In this document: one piece after another, positions 36,075 to 45,555 of the stretch
Position numbering within the stretch: position 1 is the first letter of the stretch
How the letters are laid out: each line of letters opens with the position of its first letter
DNA from: Chitinophagaceae bacterium
GTDB lineage: Bacteria; Bacteroidota; Bacteroidia; Chitinophagales; Chitinophagaceae
Direction: 5' to 3'
DNA length: 64,000 nt
Assembly: GCA_016719815.1 (NCBI GenBank)
Contig: JADJYK010000001.1
Coordinates: forward strand, 186,001 to 250,000
Notes under the pieces: generated by a model
Told to the model about the DNA's origin: nothing
Database searches by the model: none
What the model saw: only the letters and a program-made list of their open reading frames with translations
Position numbers and translations under genes: made by a program

Positions 36075-37852
36075 GCGTAAATTCGTTCAATCGCATCCCT
36101 GAATTTTTCCATAATTACTTTTCGCTTTAATGACAGTTTGGGTGTCAGCTCGCCAGTTTCAACTGTCCAGTCATCTGGCAGCAGTTCAAATTTTTTTACC
36201 TGCTCTACATGGTTAAAAAATTTATTAAAGCTTTCCACCAGGTCTTTATACAAAGCAATTACCTGTTCGTTTAATATCAGTTCTTCATTTGTGCCTTCAG
36301 GAACATGATTCTTATAACACCATTCCCGCAGATTAGGGAAAGAGGGAATTATTAATGCCCCTACAAATTTTCTTTCTGCCCCTACAAGCATAGCCTGTTC
36401 AATAAAAAGGGACTCCTTCAGCCTGTTTTCAATAGGCAGTGGAGCCACATATTTTCCTCCGCTTGTTTTGAACAGATCTTTTTTACGGTCTGTTATTTTT
36501 AAGAATTTATCATCCACCATCATCCCGATATCGCCTGTGGCAAACCAGCCATCCTTGTCAATTACTTCGGCAGTTAGGTCGGGTCGCTTATAGTAGCCCA
36601 TCATTATATTGGGACCCTTACAGAGGATTTCACCGTCTTCTGCAATCTTGACCTCTACATCTCTGATTACCGGGCCAACTGTTCCAAAATATCTTCCATT
36701 TTCATCATATTCATTTACAGAAATAACCGGAGAGGTTTCAGTAAGACCATAGCCTTCCATAATGGGTATTTTGGCTGCTGTAAAAATGCGGATAAGCCGT
36801 ACCTGGCAGGCTGCACCGCCGGTGACAATGCACTTCAGATTGCCGCCAAGCCCCTCACGCCATTTACTGAAGACTATTTTGTTGGCAAGGCTTAATTGAA
36901 AATCGTACCATGCCCCCTGCGATTTGTTAAGTTCAAACTTTTCAGCAAGACTGTGAGCCCAGAAGAAAAGTTTTCTTTTCATTCCTGTCTGCTCATTTCC
37001 CTTTTCCATTATTTTATCATATACTTTTTCGAGCAGCCTTGGTACTGTTGTAAACATATCTGGTTGTACTTCTTTCAGATTTTCTCCAATGGTCTCCAGG
37101 CTTTCAGCGTAGTAAATAGATGTAAAATTGAACAGGTACAGGTAGGTAACCATTCTTTCAAAGATGTGGTTGAGCGGCAGAAAACTAAGCGATCGCATAT
37201 TTTCGCCCGGCGGAAAACAAGGGCTGGATGCAATAACATTAGAAAGAACATTACGATGACTTAATACAACACCTTTTGGGATACCGGTTGTTCCCGATGT
37301 GTAAATAATAGTTACAGCATCTTCGGGTTTAATCTTGTCTGCAATAGGTTTTATCTGCTGTTGGTGCTCTGCATCGCCCATGTCCAATACTTCTTTCCAA
37401 TGGTGCCCGTTGACGACATGTTCGCATGTATAGATGTGTTTTCAAGAAGGAACACGGCTTTTTATACTCAGCACTTTGTGAAAAGTATCCTCATCATTTA
37501 CAAAAATGACTTTTGCCTGGGCATCGTTTAATACAAATTCCAGTTCGTTTACATTAATGGTGGGATAGATGGGTGTGAGCAAAGCTCCTATTTGTTGAAC
37601 GGCCAAATCCAGGATTACCCATTCGGGCCTGTTTTTGGAGATGATAGCTACCTTATCCCTTCCTTCTGTCGTCATATCATTCGGGCCAATACCGAGACTT
37701 AATAGTCCTGCACTTAGCTGATTAACTGTTTCTGCAATTTCTGCAGTGCTGTATTTCTTCCATTGACCACCAGACTTGCCTACCAGCATATCTGGTAAAG
37801 GCTTTTTTTCCAATTGTAAGGCAATGGCATCGAAAAGGCGTTTGGGTTCCAT
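36071..37852 (-). CDS. Long-chain acyl-CoA synthetase (AMP-binding), in-frame TGA
   Basis: An ANL-family ligase of 593 residues activating fatty acids to acyl-CoA. Features: DKVAIISKNRPEWVILDLA, the P-loop-like TIIYTSGTTGIPKGVVLSHR, GYGLTETSPVISVNEY, and WFATGDIGMMVDDKFLKITD followed by RKKDLFKTSGGKY. Unlike the other broken genes, the two parts are in the same frame. A TGA at 37442-37444 interrupts VPS-stop-KHIYT, where a TTA Leu codon would fit. This is a substitution, a true nonsense mutation, or a recoded stop. It is convergent with the Spy-like gene. Confidence 0.9.
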
Positions 37853-37921
37853 TTGGCAGCAATTTATTATGAAAGTATTTACGTGGTTGAATCAATAACA
37901 AATTAGGAAAAAACTAAAATA

Positions 37922-37947
37922 TAAAAAAGCCCTGGAATAACCGGGGC
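37922..37947 (-). terminator. Terminator after the TPR protein gene
   Basis: Minus-strand stem GCCCCGG / CCAGGGC with one mismatch and a 5-nt loop, followed by TTTTTT. Confidence 0.7.
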
Positions 37948-37973
37948 GTAATAATTTTAAATTGATTCCTTTT

Positions 37974-38984
37974 TTACTGATAATATTGGCCTTGCGGCAT
38001 TCTGAATACCCTGCTTTTTTGAAAGCCGGTAAACTGGGCATATTCTTCTGCATGTGTTTTTGTCCAGTTGTCATATGCAGCCAGGTTTTCAACCGGGCCA
38101 AAAAGCCATTGATTATACGAATCAAACATGCCTTCAGTAATAAGTTGCCGCTGATAATCGAATAATTTGTGCGGAAATCTTGCAGCATTTGTTTCAAACC
38201 AGTCCAGGATAAACTGAGTTCTTATCATGGTAAGGACTTCAGTGTTTAGTCCTTTTGCTGCCATTGAAGTTTGCTTTGCCATTGTTTGCAAAAAGGCTTT
38301 AGAAAATTCATTTTTATTATTTTCTTCGTCTTTCATCAGGTCGGCTTCGGTAAACAGTTTTTCTTTGTAGCCCTTCAGCAGTAGTTGTTTCATCGCGGCA
38401 CCTCTTTCGCCAAGGCTTTCCATGTTTACAAAAATCTCTCCGTAAACAATGCTCCATGTTTTGTCTTTCGTGTAGAAATAATATAATGCCGCATTATAAT
38501 AGTTGCCGCTGAACCCCGGGTCAGTTTTTATCCCTTCTTCCCATTGATTAATGGCAGAAAAATCTTTTCGTGACCAAAGCAGTTCTCCGTATTCGCTGTA
38601 CAAGGGGCCACTTTTTGGAAATCTTTTTAATCCCTTTTTGTACATTTTTTCGCAATCTTTCACTTCTTCCAACGCCTTATACACATTACCGGCTATCTGG
38701 AAACAGTTTACATCGGCATCTTCTCTTTCAATAAGTGCTTCTGCACCTGCCAGTGCTTTTTCATAATCTCTTTTTAGGTAATAGCTCATGGCTAGGTCTT
38801 TCTGCATTTCAAGATTCTTATTATCTGATTGCAGGGCTCTGGTTAGAACAATAATGGCATTGTCAAAATCGCCAGAACGCATAAAGTTACGGGCAGTTTC
38901 ATGCAGCGATTTAGTATCTCCAGGCTGGGCAGAAGTTATCAGCACAACTGTCAGCGCAAAAACGGCGGATACAATTTTTTTCAT
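37974..38984 (-). CDS. Exported TPR protein
   Basis: A 336-residue protein with signal peptide (MKKIVSAVFALTVVLITSAQ) and tetratricopeptide-like repeats: ARNFMRSGDFDNAIIVLTRA, MSYYLKRDYEKALAGAEALI, AGNVYKALEEVKDCEKMYKKG and WSRKDFSAINQWEEG. The C-terminal third (FILDWFETNAARFPHKLFDY) is non-repetitive, and I do not recognise it. Probably periplasmic and involved in protein contacts. Confidence 0.8.
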   Translation of the reverse strand: MKKIVSAVFALTVVLITSAQPGDTKSLHETARNFMRSGDFDNAIIVLTRALQSDNKNLEMQKDLAMSYYLKRDYEKALAGAEALIEREDADVNCFQIAGNVYKALEEVKDCEKMYKKGLKRFPKSGPLYSEYGELLWSRKDFSAINQWEEGIKTDPGFSGNYYNAALYYFYTKDKTWSIVYGEIFVNMESLGERGAAMKQLLLKGYKEKLFTEADLMKDEENNKNEFSKAFLQTMAKQTSMAAKGLNTEVLTMIRTQFILDWFETNAARFPHKLFDYQRQLITEGMFDSYNQWLFGPVENLAAYDNWTKTHAEEYAQFTGFQKSRVFRMPQGQYYQ

Positions 38985-38995
38985 TTATGATATTT

Positions 38996-39025
38996 AAAAA
39001 AAAGAAACGTTTGTTTCAACGTTTC
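38996..39025 (-). terminator. Terminator after the DUF1015 gene
   Basis: Minus-strand stem GAAACGTT / AACGTTTC with a 6-nt loop, followed by a run of eight T. Confidence 0.75.
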
Positions 39026-39060
39026 CTGCAAAGTAACAATAATAATTTAAAGCCATTTTG

Positions 39061-40281
39061 TTAAATAACATGCGTAAGCAAACCGTCTCTCAACTTGGGC
39101 TCAAACCAGGTACTTTTTGGGGGCATCACTTTGCCGCTGTCTGCAATAGCAAATAACTGTCCGATAGTTACAGGATAAAAGCTGAAGGCCAGTTTCATTT
39201 CACCGCTGTTCACTCTGCGTTCCAGTTCTTTCAGGCCACGAATGCCGCCCACAAAGTCGATACGTTTATCGGTACGCTGGTCTTTTATATTGAGTATTTT
39301 ATGCAGAATATTCTCTGAAAGTATTGTTACGTCCAGCACTCCAACCGGGTCATCATTCCAGGTGCCTTTTCTGGCAGTAAGGATGTACCATTGTTTATTT
39401 ATGTAAAGGCCAAACTCATGCAGTTGTGAGGGTTTAAAGGCTTCGGTACTTAATGTGATATAGAAATCGTCCTGCAATTGAGCAAGGAATTTCTCTGTGC
39501 TTAATCCGTTAAGATCTTTTACCAAGCGGTTATAATCCAGTATGGCCAGTTCGCTTGCCGGAAAGATTGTGGTAAGGAAATATTTTGCGTCTTTACTTTC
39601 GGACATTGCTTTGCTTACCCTTGCCGCAGAAGCCGCCCTGTGATGACCATCGGCAATGTAAGTACAGTGTACTTTTGATGCAAACAGTTCGCTGATATTA
39701 TTAATGGTTTCGTTGTCGTTAATCACCCATACTGCATGCTGCACTCCATCTGCAGCCGTAAAATTATATACCGGCTGGTGCTGTAGTTTCCAGCTGCTTA
39801 CTATCATATTTACTTCTTCAATATCCCGGTAGGCAAGAAAAACATTGCCCGTTTGTGCTTCTGTAGTTAACATATGATCTATCCGGTCTTTTTCTTTTTC
39901 CGGCCGGGTGAACTCATGCTTTTTGATAACATTATTAAAGTAATCCTCTACTGAAGAAACACATACAAGGCCTGTCTGGCTTTTTCCGTGCATTACCAGC
40001 TGGTAAATATAGTAGCAAGGTTTCTCCTCTTTATACAAAATACCCCTGCCAATAAACTGGTGAAGATTACTTTTTGCTTTATCATACACTTGCTGGCTGT
40101 ATATATCGATATCAGAAGGTAAGTCAATTTCAGATTTTGTTACATGCAGAAATGAAAAAGGGTTATCTTCTGCTTCTGTTCTTGCCTCCTCGCTGTTCAG
40201 TACATCATAAGGCCGTGAAGCTACCTGTGATGCAAGTTGCTGAGGTGGTCTTAATGCACTGAAAGGTTGAATTGTTGCCAT
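39061..40281 (-). CDS. DUF1015 family protein
   Basis: A 406-residue cytoplasmic protein with the DUF1015 pattern: MATIQPFSALRPPQQLASQV, RPYDVLNSEEAR, FLHVTKSEIDLP, and the central CTYIADGHHRAASAARVSK with KHEFTRPEKEKDRIDHM. The ADGHHR stretch and the conserved acidic residues are typical. The family is widespread and unassigned, sometimes linked to serine or phosphoserine metabolism (SerC neighbours) and annotated as a SerB-like kinase region. No partner gene is adjacent here. The frame is intact. Confidence 0.87.
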   Translation of the reverse strand: MATIQPFSALRPPQQLASQVASRPYDVLNSEEARTEAEDNPFSFLHVTKSEIDLPSDIDIYSQQVYDKAKSNLHQFIGRGILYKEEKPCYYIYQLVMHGKSQTGLVCVSSVEDYFNNVIKKHEFTRPEKEKDRIDHMLTTEAQTGNVFLAYRDIEEVNMIVSSWKLQHQPVYNFTAADGVQHAVWVINDNETINNISELFASKVHCTYIADGHHRAASAARVSKAMSESKDAKYFLTTIFPASELAILDYNRLVKDLNGLSTEKFLAQLQDDFYITLSTEAFKPSQLHEFGLYINKQWYILTARKGTWNDDPVGVLDVTILSENILHKILNIKDQRTDKRIDFVGGIRGLKELERRVNSGEMKLAFSFYPVTIGQLFAIADSGKVMPPKSTWFEPKLRDGLLTHVI

Positions 40282-40419
40282 TGACTTTTGTTGTGGGGAT
40301 GAAATTCACCTGTCTTTTTACCGTACTGTCAGTTTTATCTGAAGTATAGCCTGTTCTTGTAAAATTTGCGGCAAATTTACTAAAATGCAAATGGGTATAA
40401 GAAGGGTTTTATGTTTTAG

Positions 40420-41390
40420 TTAATGACAATCGTTTTCTTTTCCGGCCGTAGCTCCTTTTTTCCAGGCATCAGTTAGCTGCTCAAACTCTTTCAGCTCACT
40501 TTGAGAAAACTCCTTTTTAGTTAGTTTTTTTAAATCAGGCGAACCTGCATTTATCCAGGCAGTGTACCAAAAAGAGGCGATAGCATAAACAGATTGGCGC
40601 ATTCTTCTTTCCACCATTCCCTTCATCATATTGTCATAGGCAATGGTATAGGCTGTGGAATATTGCCGGATAGTGAGGCCATTTCTTTCTTCAAATGCAT
40701 ATTTCTGATCACCGGGAAACTGGCAGGTTAATTGTCTTTCATAGCTAAGTACAGTATCAGCTGCAGCGGCACTTTCCAGTACTCTTTTCCAGATAAAATC
40801 GCCGGGATTGCTTATGTGTTCGGCTTTACCGATGAAGAAATCCCATTGCTTGTCGGCCAGTAATTCCGGTACACGGCTTTCCCAAAACCATGAATGCCTT
40901 TTTGGTTGGTGTATTGCCCGTTGTGATTGCTGCTGGCATGAATGGGCACATGGGCATCGGCAATGTAGTGACCAATTTCAGCAGAAAGCTTCAGAATTTT
41001 CGCCTGGCTTTTCTCTTTGAATGCATCAGTAAGACGGTAGAGCATCGTTTGCACCCACCAGGGAACAACACCATGAGCATTAATAGTGTCTTCGCTGTAT
41101 TTGGCAACAGCGTCATTCCATTTGCTTGGTAGTGAGTCGTAAGGGTATTTACCGTACCGGTCAATATCTATGTAATGTCTAGGTCCTTCTTCGGGAATGG
41201 CATAGCGTCGTTTATCGGGGTCTACAGCATGCTCTGTAAGAAAATCTATATGTGGCTTATACAGCACCATCATTTCTGGCGGCAGCAGATAAACAGCATG
41301 GTGGTTTATTTTGCGGTGACCAAAAAAGCCCCAACAGTAGCATTCTTTAGCAATAAGTGTAACAGAAAGGAATAGGATAAGTTTTTTCAT
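40420..41390 (-). CDS. S1/P1-nuclease/phospholipase C-like zinc hydrolase, frameshifted
   Basis: An exported hydrolase of about 324 residues. ATG 41390 gives signal MKKLILFLSVTLIAKECYC followed by WGFFGHRKINHHAV, where the mature N-terminal Trp and the His fit the zinc site of the S1/P1-PLC superfamily. Further ligands are in GPRHYIDIDRYG and IGHYIADAHVPIHASSNHNG. The frame breaks at the A4 run 40884-40887 (minus-strand T4 should be T5), giving HGFWESRVPELLADKQWDFF. Whether it cuts nucleic acid or phospholipid cannot be told. It lies 16 nt after the DUF502 gene. Confidence 0.8.
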
Positions 41391-41406
41391 GATAAGTTCG
41401 GTTGTT

Positions 41407-42092
41407 CTATTCGGTTTGTTTTTCTTCTTTATTCTCTGCTCCCAAATCAACCACACCGCCGGTAACGGCATACTTCATTGCCTCGCCGGAGCTTATTTGT
41501 TCGATCTTCTTCACTTTATTTCTTGGTAAAATATATAATTGCCCGGCAAAGTTGTAGGCCTGCGGCACATATACGGCCACTTTATCGCTGCCCATATTAA
41601 ATTTCTGCATTTCTTCATCGGTCAGGAAACCTACAATCCAGACATCGTCAGAAAATACACTGGCTAATACCGCTTTATTGAATTTTTTCTTGTTGCCGGC
41701 AAAAGCTTCAAAAAATCTCTTGTACTGGTATAAATAAACTTGATGCCGGGTGTTTTTTCCAGCCATCTGTCGAACAGGTTGAAAAGGCGTGACTGGATAA
41801 AGAATGAACTCAGGTAACCAATAAGAATAATAGTGGCCGTAACGATAACAAACCCAAGCCCGTAGTTGGTTACTTTGTAGCCAATGGTATTTCCGTTTAC
41901 ATCTTTTACCGGCTCTCTGAAAATAGAAAAAGGCACCCAGTTGTCAACAGTGGTTACAATCCAGTATATGGCATAGATTGTTATAGCCAGCGGTGCAATA
42001 ATCAACAGACCCTGCAGAAAGTATTGCACCACCTTTTTGAACCGGAAAGGCTCATGTGGAAGATATTTTCTTATTGAAAACCGGGATTCCAT
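41407..42092 (-). CDS. DUF502 family membrane protein, frameshifted
   Basis: An inner-membrane protein of about 228 residues. Two helices (YFLQGLLIIAPLAITIYAIY and YGLGFVIVTATIILIGYLSS) are followed by the DUF502 core: SRLFNLFDRWLEKTPGIKFI, then YTSTRDFFEAF, VGFLTDEE, VAVYVPQAYNFAGQLYILPR and SSGEAMKYAVTGGV. Breakpoint: A6 at 41710-41715 (minus T6 should be T7). Plant and archaeal relatives are called COV-like. The role is unknown. Confidence 0.85.
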
Positions 42093-42198
42093 CTTTCAAA
42101 AATACAATAAACGAAAGTGGACGGGCGGTAAAAAATAATGATGGAAACTTTGGTAACGAAAAAAGTTTCCGTAGTTTTGTCGCCTATTTATAAATAAA

Positions 42199-42837
42199 AT
42201 GGAACCCAAAGAGAGAATATTATTGAAATCTGGCGAGTTGTTTATGCAGTATGGTATCCGCTCCGTTTCTATGGATGATATTGCGAATAACCTGGGAATG
42301 AGCAAGAAAACGCTATACCAGTACTTTTCTGATAAGGATGAACTGGTAACGGCAGTGGTTGAGGCGCATATTACCGATATGCAGACTGATTGCTCGCATT
42401 GCCAGGTAAAGGCCATAGATGCCGTACATGAAATATTCATTACAATGGATACCATTATGCAGGAAATTGGAAATATGAATCCAATGCTTTTGTACGACCT
42501 GGAAAAATTCCACTTCAATGCATACAGAAAGTTTAAAGAGCATAAAGAAAAATTTCTTTATACAGTTATTCGGAAAAATATTGAGTGGGGAATAAAGGAT
42601 GAGCTGTACCGTAACGAAATTGATGTAGATGTGATTTCCCGTTTCCGAATTGAGGCAATGCTTATTCCGTTTAATGTTACTGTTTTTCCACCCGGTAAAT
42701 ATAATATGGCAGCCATTTCTGAAATGATTATCGAGCATTTTATCTATGGATTGGTAACCCTGAAGGGTCATAAACTGATTCAGAAATACCATGAACAACG
42801 TAAAAACAAAATATCATATGATGAGAGTAAAAATTAA
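42199..42837 (+). CDS. TetR family transcriptional regulator
   Basis: A 212-residue repressor-type regulator. The N-terminal helix-turn-helix is SMDDIANNLGMSKKTLYQYF followed by SDKDEL. The ligand domain contains a three-cysteine stretch, HITDMQTDCSHCQVKAID. It is divergent from DUF502 and the first gene of the efflux operon; its stop overlaps the likely start of the tolC-like gene, so it probably autoregulates the operon. Confidence 0.92.
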   Translation: MEPKERILLKSGELFMQYGIRSVSMDDIANNLGMSKKTLYQYFSDKDELVTAVVEAHITDMQTDCSHCQVKAIDAVHEIFITMDTIMQEIGNMNPMLLYDLEKFHFNAYRKFKEHKEKFLYTVIRKNIEWGIKDELYRNEIDVDVISRFRIEAMLIPFNVTVFPPGKYNMAAISEMIIEHFIYGLVTLKGHKLIQKYHEQRKNKISYDESKN

Positions 42838-44263
42838 GAATCCGTTTGTTTTCGGATGGCTATTGGCATTTGCAATGGTTCCGGCATTTTCAAGGGCGCA
42901 GGCTGGATTGCGGGCTGCTGGTGATACGGCCTTGTTGCTTAAACATGAATTTTCGGTGCAGCAGGCTGTAGATTATGCCTTAAAGAATAATGTTAATGTA
43001 AAAAATTCTTTGCTTGACGTTAAAATTCAAAATGAAATAAACAGGCAGGTAACTGCCAATGCATACCCGCATATAAACGGTAGTTTGGGCACAACGTATA
43101 ATGCAAGTGTTGCTACTCAGGTAATACCCAACTTCATTTCTCCTGCCACTTATAGTGTGCTTATTGCAGAAGGAGTAAAGGATGGAAATGGGAATACGAT
43201 ACAAATGCCAGGAGACTTTGGGTTTATCGCTGCACAATTTGGAACCAAACAGCGCCAATGCGGCCATTAGCCTGAACCAGATATTATTTGATGGCCAGGT
43301 GTTTGTTGGTCTGCAGGCAAGAGATGCTTCTATTAAGCTGGCAGAAAAACTTCAGAAGTAACGCAGGAGATGATAAAGGCAAATGTTCACAAAATATATT
43401 ACCAGCTGGTGCAGGGCAAATCGCAACTGTCTTTACTTGATGCAAATATTGTTTTAACCGAGAAAAACCTTAGCGATACACTTATCATATGCGAAAATGT
43501 TTTCAGGGCAAAACTGGATGTGGACAAAGCAAGTGTGCAACTGGCAAATTTGCAAACAGAACGTACAAAAATTGTGAATCTGTTGTCAAATGGCTACTAT
43601 GGATTAAAACTGCTGATGGGGATGCCTATTCATGACGAACTGATACTTACCGACAGTCTAACCGAAAATCAGATACAAGACGGGGTGCTTGATGCTGTTG
43701 CCTATTCGTATGAAGACCGGAAAGAGTATCAGCTGGCACAAACCGGTAAACAAATGAATGAGTTTAATATTAAGAGGTACAAACTGAGCCAGATACCAAC
43801 CGTAAGCCTCAGCGGGGTCTATGCGAAGAATGCACAACGGGATAAGTGGAACTTCTTTGGTAAAGGGGATTGGTTTGCTATATCAAATGTGAACCTGAAT
43901 ATTACAGTGCCTATTTTCAATGGTTATTTTACGAAATCAAAAATTCAGCAGTCAAAAATTGACCTGCAGAAAACAAATAACCAGATTGCGGCACTAAAAC
44001 TGTCAATTGATAATGAAGTAGTCGCAGCAAAAAATAATTACCTGAACGCAGTGAATACACTGGAATTTCAGAAAAAGAATATGGAGCTTTCAGAAAAAGT
44101 ATATCAGCAAACAAAAAAGAAATATGAAACCGGGACAGGTTCACAAATTGAAATTGAACTGGCTCAGACAAGCCTGAAAGCTGCACAAACAAACTTTATC
44201 AGCTCGTTGTACGATGCAATCATTGCCAAAGTTGATTTTCTGAAAGCAACCGGAAAACTCTGA
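42818..44263 (+). CDS. TolC-family outer membrane efflux channel, two frameshifts
   Basis: An outer-membrane factor of about 480 residues for a tripartite efflux pump. ATG 42818 (or 42821) gives MMRVKIKNPFVFGWLLAFAM, a signal region, then FSVQQAVDYALKNNVNVKNS, typical of TolC repeats. Later, KLSIDNEVVAAKNNYLNAV and YETGTGSQIEIELAQTSLKA are family-like. Breaks: A3 43247-43249 should be A2 (NSANAAISLNQILFDGQVF), and A5 43344-43348 should be A6 (LAEKTSEVTQEMIKANVH). It overlaps the end of the TetR gene. Confidence 0.9.
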
Positions 44264-44311
44264 GCATAATAGATAACCAATTACATGACCAAACAGATAA
44301 ATAGAAATAGT

Positions 44312-45533
44312 ATGAACAAGACAATTCTTTCTGCTGTAATCGTATTACTTGCGGGTGTTATTCTAATATCCTGCAGCAGTGGTACAAAAGAAAATAAAGG
44401 CGGATTAAATGACCTGAAAGCGAAGTTAGAAAAATTAAAAAAGGAAAAAACCAAACTTGATGGTGAAATAAAAAACCTTGAAGAAAAAATACTGCAGGCT
44501 GATCCAAAGGCCGCAAGCGCAGTTAAGAAACTGGTGGCAGTTGATACAATCCGTATACAGGACTTTAGCCATTATATAGACCTGCAGGGAAAAATCTCCA
44601 GCAGTGGAATAGGTTATGTTGCACCTAAGGGTCAAGGCGGCCTTGTAAGAGCTGTTTATGTAAAAGTCGGTCAGAAAGTTGGTCCGGGGGCAGCTGGTAG
44701 TAAAACTGGACGATGTATTGCAAAGACAAGCGTTGAATGCTGCTCAACAGCAAACAGGGCAGTTAAAAGCGAGGCTTGCACAGGCACAAACAATTTATGA
44801 ACGTTATCAAAATCTGTGGAAACAGAATATTGGTGCAGAAATTCAGGTAATAAATGCGAAGGCTGATGTAGATGCTTTGGCAGCACAGCTTAGGGCAGCC
44901 CAGGCGTCTGTGGCAATGGCACAAGAGCAGGTAACGATGACAAATGTTCATGCCGGAGTAAGTGGTGTGGTTGAACAGGTGAATGTAAGAGTGGGAGAGT
45001 TTTTTACCGGGGCCACTGCAACAGGCGGGCAGATTGTTATTGTTAATGCAGCATCTCTTAAAGTGGAAGTGCCGGTGCCGGATAATTATGTGGCGAAAGT
45101 GAAAAAAGGGGATAAAGTACTGATATCGGTTCCCGAAACAGGCAGGGCTCCGTTTGAGTCATCGATAAGTACGGTAGGGGCAGCTATTAATGCCAATACC
45201 CGTTCTTTTACCACCGAAGCAAAACTCCCTTCAGACCCGCTTCTGAAACCAAACCAAACTGCGGTGATGAAAATCCTTGATTATGAAGCGAAAGGAGCTG
45301 TGGTTATTCCGGTAAATATTGTGCAGAGCGATGAAAAGGGAAAATATGTGTATATAATGGAGAAAGCCGGTGATAAAATGGTGGCAAGAAAAAAAGCTGT
45401 AAATGTAGGTGAAGTATATGAAGCTAAGATTGAGATAAAAAGCGGATTAGGCGGCGGTGATATTCTTATTACAGAAGGATTCCAGGCTTTGTACGACGGG
45501 CAGTCAGTAACAACAAACGGCACAAACAAATAA
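44312..45533 (+). CDS. RND efflux periplasmic adaptor (HlyD/MFP), frameshifted
   Basis: The membrane fusion protein linking the RND pump to the outer-membrane channel, about 407 residues. ATG 44312 gives a lipoprotein signal with lipobox LISC. A coiled-coil segment (KLEKLKKEKTKLDGEIKNLE) precedes the lipoyl/barrel-sandwich domain, with a helical hairpin ALNAAQQQTGQLKARLAQAQ and TNVHAGVSGVVEQVNVRVGE. The frame breaks at the G5 run 44686-44690; with G4 it reads VGQKVGPGQLVVKLDDVL. An earlier start is 44285. Confidence 0.91.
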
Positions 45534-45555
45534 TGTTTAGCAGAAAAATAATTTT

